Of a stretch of DNA of 11,900 bases, positions 6,346 through 11,900 are shown in pieces. The notes beneath the pieces are model-generated. The model worked only from the letters and a program-made list of their open reading frames with translations. It was not told where the DNA came from and did not search any database. The DNA is taken from the NCBI GenBank assembly GCA_036404255.1, contig DASWOP010000184.1, positions 1-11,900 on the forward strand. The letters are read 5' to 3'. The position numbers and the translations under genes are program-made. Source of the DNA: JARLFX01 sp036404255. GTDB taxonomy: Bacteria > Acidobacteriota > Terriglobia > Terriglobales > Acidobacteriaceae. The stretch's first letter is position 1. Every line of letters starts with the position of its first letter.

Positions 6346-8733
6346 ATGATGGTGAGTGAGAAAAACAATGCGGCGGGTGCGGCGGCAAAGGCGGTCGTGG
6401 CAGGACAGCCAGTAAAAAACCATACGGCAAGCCCTGCCGTGAGCCAGACGGCTCGGCGGGCGGGGCCGGTGCGGCCGATGCTGCTGGACCTGAATACGCG
6501 GGTCGAGTTCATCAAGGGCATTGGGCCGCGGCTGGCGGAGCAGCTCGCCACACGCGGGGTGCATACGGTGGAGGATATTCTCTACCACCTTCCGTTTCGA
6601 TATGAGGACAGGCTGAATGCGCAGCCACTTTCGTCGCTGCAGCCGGGGACGATGGCTTCGGTGATTGGCGAAGTGCGGGGCAGCATCCTACTGCGCACGC
6701 GGAGCATGCCGATCTTTGAGATGACGGTGGGGCAGGGACTACAGACGATCAAGTGTTCGTGGTTCCACGGGACGTATCTGAAGGACAAGTTTCAGGCGGG
6801 GCAGATGGTTGCGCTGTATGGCAAGGTGGAGCCTTCGCGGAGCCGGGTTGGGGCGATGAAGATGATCCAGCCGCAGTTTGAGATTCTGCCGACGGGGACG
6901 AACGAAGACAGCGACCTGAAGATGCTGGAGGTGGGGCGGATTGTGCCGGTGTATGAGTCGCTGGGCGGGACGACGCCGTGGGGGGCGAAGCTCTCTTCGC
7001 GGTGGATGCGGCGGGTGCTGTGGGGATTGCTGGAGGAGTTGCAGCAGAGCGAGGTGCCGGAGACGCTGCCGGCCACCATGTTGAAGCAGTTTGCGCTGCC
7101 CTCGCGGCTGGAGGCGCTGCGGGCGGTTCACTTCCCTCCTGCGGGGACGCCGGTCATGGATCTGCAATCTTCGGCTACGCCAGCGCACCGGCGGCTGATC
7201 TTTGAAGAGCTTTTTTACCTTGAACTTGGGCTGGAGCTGAAGCGGCGGCGGATGCGCGAGCGCGACGGCATTGCGTTTGCCACCAGCCTGCCGGTACGCG
7301 AGGCGATCAAGCAGATACTGCCCTTTCACCCAACGGCGGCGCAGAAGCGCGTGCTGGGCGAGATTGCGACGGAGATGCGCAAGCCGCATCCGATGCGACG
7401 GCTGCTACAGGGCGATGTGGGCAGCGGGAAGACGATTGTGGCGCTACAATCCGCACTGATCGCGATTGAGAACGGCTACCAGGCGGCGCTGATGGCACCG
7501 ACGGAGATTCTGGCGACACAGCACTACCTGGCCGCGCGCAAGATGCTGGAGAAATCGAGCAAGCGCTACAACGTTTCGCTGCTGACGGGCTCGCTGGACG
7601 ATGACGTGAAGCGGGCGACGCGGGGGAAGATCATGCGCGGCGAGACGGACCTGGTGATTGGGACGCATGCTCTGTTCCAGGACAAGACGGAGTTTGCGCA
7701 CCTTGGGCTGGTGATCGTGGACGAGCAGCATCGCTTCGGTGTGCAGCAGCGGTTTGCGCTGATGAAGAAGCAGGAGGCGCTCGATCCGGACACGCTGGTG
7801 ATGACGGCGACACCGATTCCGCGGACGCTGGCGCTCACGATGTATGGCGACCTCGACCTGAGCGTGATTGACGAGCTGCCGCCGGGACGGACGCCGATTG
7901 TGACGCGGCGGACGACGGACGAGAGTGCGCCGGAGGTGTGGGGGTTTCTGCGGAAGCAGGTGGAGATGGGCCATCAAGCGTACATCGTCTATCCGGTGAT
8001 TGAAGGGGCGAAGGACGATCAGCCGGAGCTGGATTTCCCTGTCGACGTGGTGGAGGAGGCGCCCGCGAAGAAGACCAAGGCCAAGAAGCCGAAGGCGCAG
8101 AAGAGTCTGCTGCCGAGGGCGGAGCTGAAGTCTGCCACGGCGATGCATGATGCGCTGAGCAACGGCGCGCTGAAGGGGCTGCGGCTGGCGCTGCTGCATG
8201 GGCGGCTGGCTCCGGACGAAAAAGAAGTGGTGATGCGGCGGTTCCAGCGCGGGGAGATTGATGTGCTGATTGCGACCACGGTGATCGAGGTCGGCGTGGA
8301 TGTGCCGAATGCTTCCATCATGGTGATTGAGCATGCAGAGCGGTTTGGGCTGGCGCAGATGCATCAGTTGCGCGGGCGGGTTGGGCGCGGGGCGGCGAAG
8401 TCTTACTGCGTGCTGATGACGGGGGGCAAGGTCTCCGAGCAGGCCGACGAGCGGCTGGATGCGATGGTGCGGACACAGAATGGATTTGAGCTGGCGGAGC
8501 TGGATCTGGCGCAGCGGGGGCCGGGGGAGTTCTTCGGCACGAAGCAGACGGGGCTGCCGGAGTTTCGCGTGGCGAGTCTGCTGAGGGACCGGAAGATGCT
8601 GGAGATCGCGAAGTTTGCGGCAGCGAAGTTTATTGAGGTGACCGAGCCGCAGATCACGGCGGCGGAACGGGTGATGGTGCGGAGTCTGCTGAAACAGCAC
8701 TGGCAGAGGAAGTATGGGTTGATTGAGGCTTAG
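6346..8733 (+). CDS. recG: ATP-dependent DNA helicase RecG
   Basis: RecG reverses stalled replication forks and branch-migrates recombination intermediates. From ATG 6346 the protein has 795 residues. The wedge/OB region starts at about residue 45 (RVEFIKGIGPRLAEQL, PFRYEDR). Helicase motifs are intact: Walker A GDVGSGKT (356-363), DEQH (459-462) followed by RFG, TATPIPRT (487-494), HGRL, VIEVGVDVPNA and QLRGRVGRG (674-682). A Lys/Ala/Pro-rich insertion (about 566-592) lies before motif IV. The frame is open back to ATG 6247, but residues encoded before 6346 derive from the dispersed repeat and resemble no RecG, so starts at 6346, 6349 or GTG 6352 are favoured; none has a strong Shine-Dalgarno, and even the first 44 residues are Ala-rich and unconserved in look. 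It is alone on its strand and converges with the gene at 9080-9451. Confidence 0.95.
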   Translation: MMVSEKNNAAGAAAKAVVAGQPVKNHTASPAVSQTARRAGPVRPMLLDLNTRVEFIKGIGPRLAEQLATRGVHTVEDILYHLPFRYEDRLNAQPLSSLQPGTMASVIGEVRGSILLRTRSMPIFEMTVGQGLQTIKCSWFHGTYLKDKFQAGQMVALYGKVEPSRSRVGAMKMIQPQFEILPTGTNEDSDLKMLEVGRIVPVYESLGGTTPWGAKLSSRWMRRVLWGLLEELQQSEVPETLPATMLKQFALPSRLEALRAVHFPPAGTPVMDLQSSATPAHRRLIFEELFYLELGLELKRRRMRERDGIAFATSLPVREAIKQILPFHPTAAQKRVLGEIATEMRKPHPMRRLLQGDVGSGKTIVALQSALIAIENGYQAALMAPTEILATQHYLAARKMLEKSSKRYNVSLLTGSLDDDVKRATRGKIMRGETDLVIGTHALFQDKTEFAHLGLVIVDEQHRFGVQQRFALMKKQEALDPDTLVMTATPIPRTLALTMYGDLDLSVIDELPPGRTPIVTRRTTDESAPEVWGFLRKQVEMGHQAYIVYPVIEGAKDDQPELDFPVDVVEEAPAKKTKAKKPKAQKSLLPRAELKSATAMHDALSNGALKGLRLALLHGRLAPDEKEVVMRRFQRGEIDVLIATTVIEVGVDVPNASIMVIEHAERFGLAQMHQLRGRVGRGAAKSYCVLMTGGKVSEQADERLDAMVRTQNGFELAELDLAQRGPGEFFGTKQTGLPEFRVASLLRDRKMLEIAKFAAAKFIEVTEPQITAAERVMVRSLLKQHWQRKYGLIEA

Positions 8734-8816
8734 GGATTAGCCATTGACGTACGGCGAAAGCCCGGAGTTTGTCGCCCGGAAGCTTCGAGCGGTTGTGGTT
8801 GCGTGGACACCTTCTG

Positions 8817-8855
8817 GATTCTTGCCATTCGCTGCGCTCGAGGATCAGAATGACT
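8817..8855 (+). repeat. GATTC...GAATGAC short repeat, third unit
   Basis: Starts GGATTCTTG, has the core TTCGCTGCGCTC and ends CAGAATGACT, matching the two tandem units upstream of recG in ends and core but with a longer middle. It lies 15 bp before copy B of the composite element. Confidence 0.55.
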
Positions 8856-8870
8856 CGGTTGAAATTTGGG

Positions 8871-8996
8871 GTGGGCCGGGAGGATTCGTGGCTGGGAGAG
8901 ATTTGCGCGCCCATTCGGCTTCGCTCAGGGCAGGCTCCGCGCGGCCGTCGCTTTGCGACGCTTCCCAGGTCTCAGAAGCGAGACCTGGGGCACCCA
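8871..8996 (+). repeat. Composite dispersed repeat, copy B (right of recG)
   Basis: Same orientation and order of blocks as copy A: GTGGGCCGGG...ATTTGCGCGC (8871-8910), CGCGCGGC-GTCGCTTTGCGAC (hairpin at 8947-8959), hairpin, TGGGGCACCCA (8986-8996). It carries about 27 extra bases after 8910 containing GGCTTCGCTCAGGGCAGGC, itself a commonly seen repeat motif. The main hairpin pairs 8964-8973 with 8980-8989, a perfect 10-bp stem with a 6-nt loop AGAAGC. Its stem sequence differs from copy A but pairing is kept. Confidence 0.7.
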
Positions 8997-9079
8997 CCGC
9001 GCGGGTTGCATGAGCAACTGCAAAGAATGTGCCCACCCAAAGTGTGGGTTGGATGAGCGGGGTCGGCTGGGTTCTTTGG

Positions 9080-9451
9080 TTAGGCGCAGGCGGGCTGGGC
9101 CAGCATGAGCCAGTGGGGGGTGATCTCGTGGAGGAAGCTGACTTCGAGTTGCATCTGCAGGATCTGGTCCAGCTCCGATTGGCGGATGTAGCGGCCACAG
9201 GTGCAGAGGCCGGAGAGAGCGCGGTGGCCGGAGCGGGTCATCTCCATACCGGTTCCGAGCAGAGCGGCGTAAAGCTCCACGATGCGGCGCAGTTCGATCT
9301 CCATCTGGAAGCTGAGAGTCATCTCAGACAGGTCACGGCGATCGACAACCCAGCCGCCACAGTGCACGATGGCATCCACCACGGCAGGCAGCAGGTCTTC
9401 CCTGTCCTGGTGGCTGTACGCCTGAATGATCTGGATATTCCGTATTTGCAC
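9080..9451 (-). CDS. Small conserved-looking hypothetical protein, possibly ACT-like
   Basis: A 123-residue cytoplasmic protein I cannot name. It starts with GTG at 9451, preceded by a strong purine-rich SD (GAGGGGG) at suitable spacing. The predicted order is strand (IRNIQIIQAYS), helix (REDLLPAVVDAIVHCG), two strands (GWVVDRRDLSEMTLSFQMEIE), helix (LRRIVELYAALLGTG), then a strand. This resembles the beta-alpha-beta-beta-alpha-beta plan of ACT-type amino-acid-sensing domains, but the match is by eye and weak. A CTC motif (LCTCGRY, about residues 82-88) and a further Cys near the C-terminus are notable. There is no signal peptide or membrane segment. It converges on recG and diverges from acpS, 143 bp away. 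Start, strong SD and balanced composition argue that it is real. Confidence 0.75.
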   Translation of the reverse strand: MQIRNIQIIQAYSHQDREDLLPAVVDAIVHCGGWVVDRRDLSEMTLSFQMEIELRRIVELYAALLGTGMEMTRSGHRALSGLCTCGRYIRQSELDQILQMQLEVSFLHEITPHWLMLAQPACA

Positions 9452-9461
9452 GTGGCCCCCT

Positions 9462-9504
9462 CTGCCGCACTGCGGCAGGTATCCCCCTCATCGGCAAGTT
9501 GCCG
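9462..9504 (-). promoter_or_regulatory. Two small hairpins, each followed by GAGGGGG, in the leader of the 9080-9451 gene
   Basis: On the minus strand a 5-6 bp dyad (CGGCAA-C-TTGCCG, 9492-9504) is followed by GATGAGGGGGATAC, and a perfect 7-bp hairpin (CTGCCGC-AGT-GCGGCAG, 9462-9478) is followed directly by AGGGGGCCAC and the GTG start. The hairpin abutting the Shine-Dalgarno could affect ribosome access. Which strand uses these dyads is uncertain, because acpS lies on the other side. Confidence 0.35.
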
Positions 9505-9594
9505 GGGCGGGACAGGATGAAATCGCCCCGGGAACGGGTACAAGGGTCACGTGCCCAAGGTGCGGCGGGTACCAAAAGCGTTATCCTGAGTGAC

Positions 9595-9975
9595 ATGCTT
9601 GTGGGCACGGGAACGGACCTAATCGAGATCGCACGCATCCGCCAGAGCATTGAGCGCTTTGGGACGCGTTTTCTGGAACGCATCTTTACGGCAGGCGAGA
9701 TTGCCTACTGCCAGCGGAAGAAGAACGCGGCGGAGAGCTATGCCGGGCGTTTTGCCGCAAAAGAGGCGGCAGCCAAGGCGCTGGGCACGGGAATTGCGCG
9801 GGGCGTGTCGTGGCGGGAGATCGAGGTCGTCCGCCGGCCCGGGGAACGGCCGACGCTGCATCTTTCGGGGCGAGCAGCCGTTCGGGCGGCGATGATCGGG
9901 GCCCACGCGGCGTCAGTTTCCATCAGCCACAGCCGCGATCTGGCTCTGGCGACGGTTCTGCTTGAATCTGCATGA
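9595..9975 (+). CDS. acpS: Holo-[acyl-carrier-protein] synthase AcpS
   Basis: AcpS moves 4'-phosphopantetheine from coenzyme A to a serine of acyl carrier protein, making it competent for fatty-acid synthesis. The 126-residue length is typical. The N-terminal MLVGTGTDLIEIARI carries metal-binding D8, and FAAKEAAAKALGTG (53-66) carries E57 and K61, matching the D8/E58 pair known in Bacillus AcpS. The C-terminal VSISHSRDLALATVLLE strand is also present. The frame stays open upstream to a TTG at 9499 and an ATG at 9517, but AcpS begins almost without exception at this position, so ATG 9595 is chosen, with a weak GAG Shine-Dalgarno. It diverges from the 9080-9451 gene and lies 129 bp before the MCE gene; no pdxJ, its frequent partner elsewhere, is present. 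Confidence 0.96.
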   Translation: MLVGTGTDLIEIARIRQSIERFGTRFLERIFTAGEIAYCQRKKNAAESYAGRFAAKEAAAKALGTGIARGVSWREIEVVRRPGERPTLHLSGRAAVRAAMIGAHAASVSISHSRDLALATVLLESA

Positions 9976-10104
9976 CTTTTGCTCAAACCTTCGGCGCGCT
10001 GGACGCATCCAATAAGAGCAAAGTCCTAAGTCCATGATGGTATTCTGGCGCAAGAGCCTCACATGGACACAGCAGTATCTGAAGCCCTGTACTAGAGGAG
10101 AGCC

Positions 10105-11187
10105 ATGCCCAGTCAGAAAGAAGTCCGTTGGTCCCAGCTAAAAGTTGGCCTGCTCGTGAGCGTGGCCATCGCGGCTCTGGTTGCACTGGTGTTTTTAATG
10201 ACGGGCTCCGTCGGCGGGCTGTTTACACCGAAGATCAAGGTGCGTTCGTACTTCCAGAATGCCGCGGGCCTGAAGGTGGGCGCGCCGGTTTCACTGGAAG
10301 GCGTTACCGTGGGCACCGTGACCGCCATCCGGGTGGTGAATTCGCCGGACCGCAGACTGACGCCGGTCGAAGTGACGATGAAGATCAGCGGGCGGTTTGC
10401 GCAGAACATGCATAAGGACTCCAAGGCTTCGCTTTCGACCATCGGCGTGCTGGGCGATACCGTGGTCGATATCAACAGCCAGTTCGCGAATGGGCCGGAG
10501 TTGAAGACGGGCGACGAGCTGACGACGATGGAGACGCCGAGCATCACCGATGTGATCAAGTCCAGCCAGGGCACAATCGAGCAGCTCAATGTGATCCTGG
10601 CCAAGGCCAATGCGCTGCTGGATAATGTGGCCAGCGGTAACGGCTCGATTGGCAAATTGATCGCGAGCGACGAGTTTTACAAGAAGGCTTACTCCGCCAT
10701 GAGCGATCTGCAGACGCTGACGAGCAACATCAACAGCGGCAAGGGTACCGTGGGCAAGCTGATGACGGACGATACACTCTATAACCATCTGAATGAGACC
10801 GCGACGCATCTGCAGCATGTGTCGGAGCAGGTTGACAGCGGTAAGGGCACAGCAGGAAAACTGGTCAACGACCCGGCCCTCTATAACAACCTGAACCAGA
10901 CACTGGCGCATGCAAACTCGCTGCTGGCGGACGTGGATGCAGGCAAGGGCGGATTGGGCGTGATGATGAAAGACCCAGTCTTCGCGCGCCAGTTGAGCGA
11001 TACGCTGAGCCGCGTGGATGACCTGGTCAGCAAGATCGACCAGGGCCAGGGCACGCTGGGCAAACTGGCGAATGACGATAAGGCTTACAACGATCTGGAT
11101 AAACTGCTGGTGAGCAGTGAGTTGCTGGTTAGCACGATTCGGAGCGACCCGAAGAAATACCTGACCATCCACTTCAAGATTTTCTAG
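10105..11187 (+). CDS. MCE/MlaD-family lipid transport protein with 34-residue repeats
   Basis: The 360-residue protein is anchored by one N-terminal membrane helix (about 14-35), with the rest in the periplasm. Residues about 40-118 are an MCE domain (KVRSYFQNAAGLKVGAPVSLEGVTVGTV, then STIGVLGDTVVDIN), the fold that forms hexameric lipid-conducting rings in MlaD and related proteins. After it come five tandem 34-residue repeats at 178-211, 212-245, 246-279, 280-313 and 314-347, each opening with a G-x-G-x-x-G-K-L-like turn (GKGTVGKL, GKGTAGKL, GQGTLGKL) and followed by a Leu-rich helical stretch. Such repeats are seen in long MCE proteins and may build a helical stalk; function is inference. 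The SD AGAGGAG precedes ATG 10105 at good spacing. No MlaE permease or MlaF ATPase gene is adjacent in the window, so its partners are encoded elsewhere. Confidence 0.92.
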   Translation: MPSQKEVRWSQLKVGLLVSVAIAALVALVFLMTGSVGGLFTPKIKVRSYFQNAAGLKVGAPVSLEGVTVGTVTAIRVVNSPDRRLTPVEVTMKISGRFAQNMHKDSKASLSTIGVLGDTVVDINSQFANGPELKTGDELTTMETPSITDVIKSSQGTIEQLNVILAKANALLDNVASGNGSIGKLIASDEFYKKAYSAMSDLQTLTSNINSGKGTVGKLMTDDTLYNHLNETATHLQHVSEQVDSGKGTAGKLVNDPALYNNLNQTLAHANSLLADVDAGKGGLGVMMKDPVFARQLSDTLSRVDDLVSKIDQGQGTLGKLANDDKAYNDLDKLLVSSELLVSTIRSDPKKYLTIHFKIF

Positions 11188-11408
11188 GGCGGAAAAATCG
11201 CTGAAAGCCAGGTTTACAGCGGCTATATTCCCGTAAACTATTGGGATGGTGATGCATTCCACGAGACCGCTAAAAATCCTCTGGGGCAAAAGTGGCACAA
11301 ACTCGCGCCAGCTTTTACAATCAATTGCAGGTTCTTAACCCTAAAGATTTCTCGTTGCGGAGCGTAGCCTGACCGCCCGTCCCTGCAACCCAGGACAAAA
11401 GGAAGCAC
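11188..11408 (+). other. Intergenic region before the lipoprotein gene
   Basis: About 220 bp with no recognisable gene or riboswitch. A CGCTG/CAGCG hairpin with a 13-nt loop (11199-11221) follows the MCE gene but lacks a T-tract. A TACAAT hexamer (11316-11321) could be a -10 box, but its -35 partner (TGGCAC, 17 nt upstream) is poor, so I do not call a promoter. Confidence 0.4.
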
Positions 11409-11900
11409 ATGAAGTTTAGTAATCTTGGCCGGAAAGTAGCGGCCCTAGTCTCCACGCTCGCATTGGGAGCCGGTCTGTCTTCCTGTGGCAGCGGCACCAT
11501 CGGCTACCTTTATGTTTTGGGAACCCTGACGAACTCGGGGACCTTTGGCCAGATCAGCGGCTTCAAGATCGACGACCGTACCGGCAATCTGACCAATATG
11601 GTCCATTCGCCGTATACGACCGGCGGCACCAATCCAGGCAACGTCGTGGTCTTCCCCGGCGGACGCTATGTGTTTGTGCTGAACAAGGGGACCTCGACCC
11701 CCGGCACCACCAATGCCTGCCCGGTCAACACCGGCGGCTCCATCTCTGAGTTCCTGGTGGGCGGCGACGGCGTGCTGACGTTCCAGAATACGTACATCAC
11801 CCAGGGCTACAATCCGCAGTGGCTGTCAGTGGACTCTTCCGGACGCTACCTTTATGCGCTCGACCAGGTGAATCCGACTTGCCAGACGAAGACGGCAGGT
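11409..11900 (+). CDS. Secreted lipoprotein, beta-propeller (lactonase/YVTN-like), 3'-truncated
   Basis: The first 164 residues of a gene that runs off the window. Residues 1-25 are a lipoprotein signal: basic MKFSNLGRK, a hydrophobic core, and the lipobox LSSC with C26 as the lipidated cysteine. The mature part begins GSGTIGYLYVLGT and shows repeated blade-like patterns: YLYVLGT, GFKIDDRTGNLTNM, PGGRYVFVLNKG, ISEFLVGGDGVLTF, LSVDSSGRYLYALDQ. This S-x-x-x-x-D-x-TG-x-L and G-R-Y-V/L-Y pattern is typical of seven-bladed propellers of the lactonase family, which are abundant in Acidobacteria. The enzymatic role, if any, is unknown. The SD AAGGAAG precedes ATG 11409 at 4-6 nt. The +2 residue is glycine, compatible with outer-membrane sorting by the usual enteric rule, though that may not apply here. 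Confidence 0.88.
   Translation, partial: MKFSNLGRKVAALVSTLALGAGLSSCGSGTIGYLYVLGTLTNSGTFGQISGFKIDDRTGNLTNMVHSPYTTGGTNPGNVVVFPGGRYVFVLNKGTSTPGTTNACPVNTGGSISEFLVGGDGVLTFQNTYITQGYNPQWLSVDSSGRYLYALDQVNPTCQTKTAG

Larger units (their letters stand above)
8734..9079. other. Convergent intergenic region filled with repeats
   Basis: About 350 bp between the ends of recG and the minus-strand hypothetical gene. I find no coding sequence. It contains a GATTC...GAATGAC unit (8817-8855), copy B of the composite repeat (8871-8996) with a perfect 10-bp hairpin, a GTTGC-ATGA-GCAAC hairpin (9005-9018) and a CCCAC...GTGGG hairpin (9032-9048). No T-tract follows any hairpin, so none is a standard intrinsic terminator, although the strong ones could still slow convergent transcription. 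Confidence 0.7.

Noticed and set aside
5895..6588. Minus-strand open frames between the ABC operon and recG with residues such as VIPKRSARNLLLY
   Set aside because: These are translations of the dispersed repeats and overlap recG; they have no ribosome site or protein-like pattern.
7444..8700. Long minus-strand open frame (418 codons) opposite recG
   Set aside because: The translation is mostly Arg, His, Leu and Gln and mirrors the helicase motifs; there is no believable protein in it.
8964..8989. Perfect 10-bp hairpin after recG as an intrinsic terminator
   Set aside because: No T-tract follows on either strand and a similar hairpin sits upstream of recG in the same repeat context, so it is better explained as part of the dispersed element.
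9499..9594. N-terminal extension of AcpS to TTG 9499 or ATG 9517
   Set aside because: AcpS proteins begin at the MxxGTGxDxxEI block; the extra residues are low in character and would also cover the dyad region.
10064..10093. TGGACA-18-TGTACT as a promoter for the MCE gene
   Set aside because: Transcription would begin at or inside the Shine-Dalgarno sequence, which makes it unlikely.
10291..11298. Minus-strand open frame of 335 codons opposite the MCE gene
   Set aside because: It is an antisense shadow; its apparent repeats simply reflect the 34-residue repeats of the MCE protein.
11293..11308. TGGCAC...GC as a sigma-54 promoter before the lipoprotein gene
   Set aside because: The distance between the GG and GC elements is off by one base and the TTGC part is absent.

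Overview
The window looks like a chromosomal housekeeping segment from a GC-rich member of the Acidobacteria, most likely Acidobacteriaceae/Terriglobales (Terriglobus, Granulicella or Edaphobacter-like). This rests on recalled resemblance of the proteins and of the intergenic repeats, not on a search. There are no RNA genes, transposases, CRISPR arrays or phage genes. Most of the content is ordinary, and I do not see a convincing new multi-gene system. The interesting material is in intergenic DNA and in details of individual proteins.

Left block (1-5732, all minus strand, read right to left): an ABC-2 type exporter pair (ATPase 4824-5732, permease 3647-4831), a DUF374/LpxJ-like lipid acyltransferase (2947-3606), queA for queuosine synthesis (1871-2950) and polA (1-1813, cut by the window edge). 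Spacings are an 8-bp overlap, a 40-bp gap, a 4-bp ATGA overlap and a 57-bp gap, so one transcription unit is plausible. Upstream of it lies an AT-rich control region with two 25-bp dyads arranged as an inverted pair, with centres 42 bp apart.

Middle (5733-9079): recG on the plus strand, flanked on both sides by diverged copies of a composite dispersed repeat whose central hairpin keeps its pairing while its sequence changes. One repeat unit runs into the open frame 5' of recG, so the longest possible RecG start (6247) is probably false and the gene more likely begins at 6346-6352.

Right block (9080-11900): a small minus-strand hypothetical protein (9080-9451, possibly ACT-like) converges on recG and diverges from acpS (9595-9975). 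Then come an MCE/MlaD-family lipid-transport protein with five 34-residue C-terminal repeats (10105-11187) and the start of a secreted lipoprotein beta-propeller (11409 to the window end).

Functionally the window mixes DNA replication and repair (PolA, RecG), tRNA modification (QueA), acyl-carrier activation (AcpS) and envelope or lipid functions (ABC exporter, acyltransferase, MCE protein, lipoprotein). The envelope genes fit a Gram-negative double-membrane cell.
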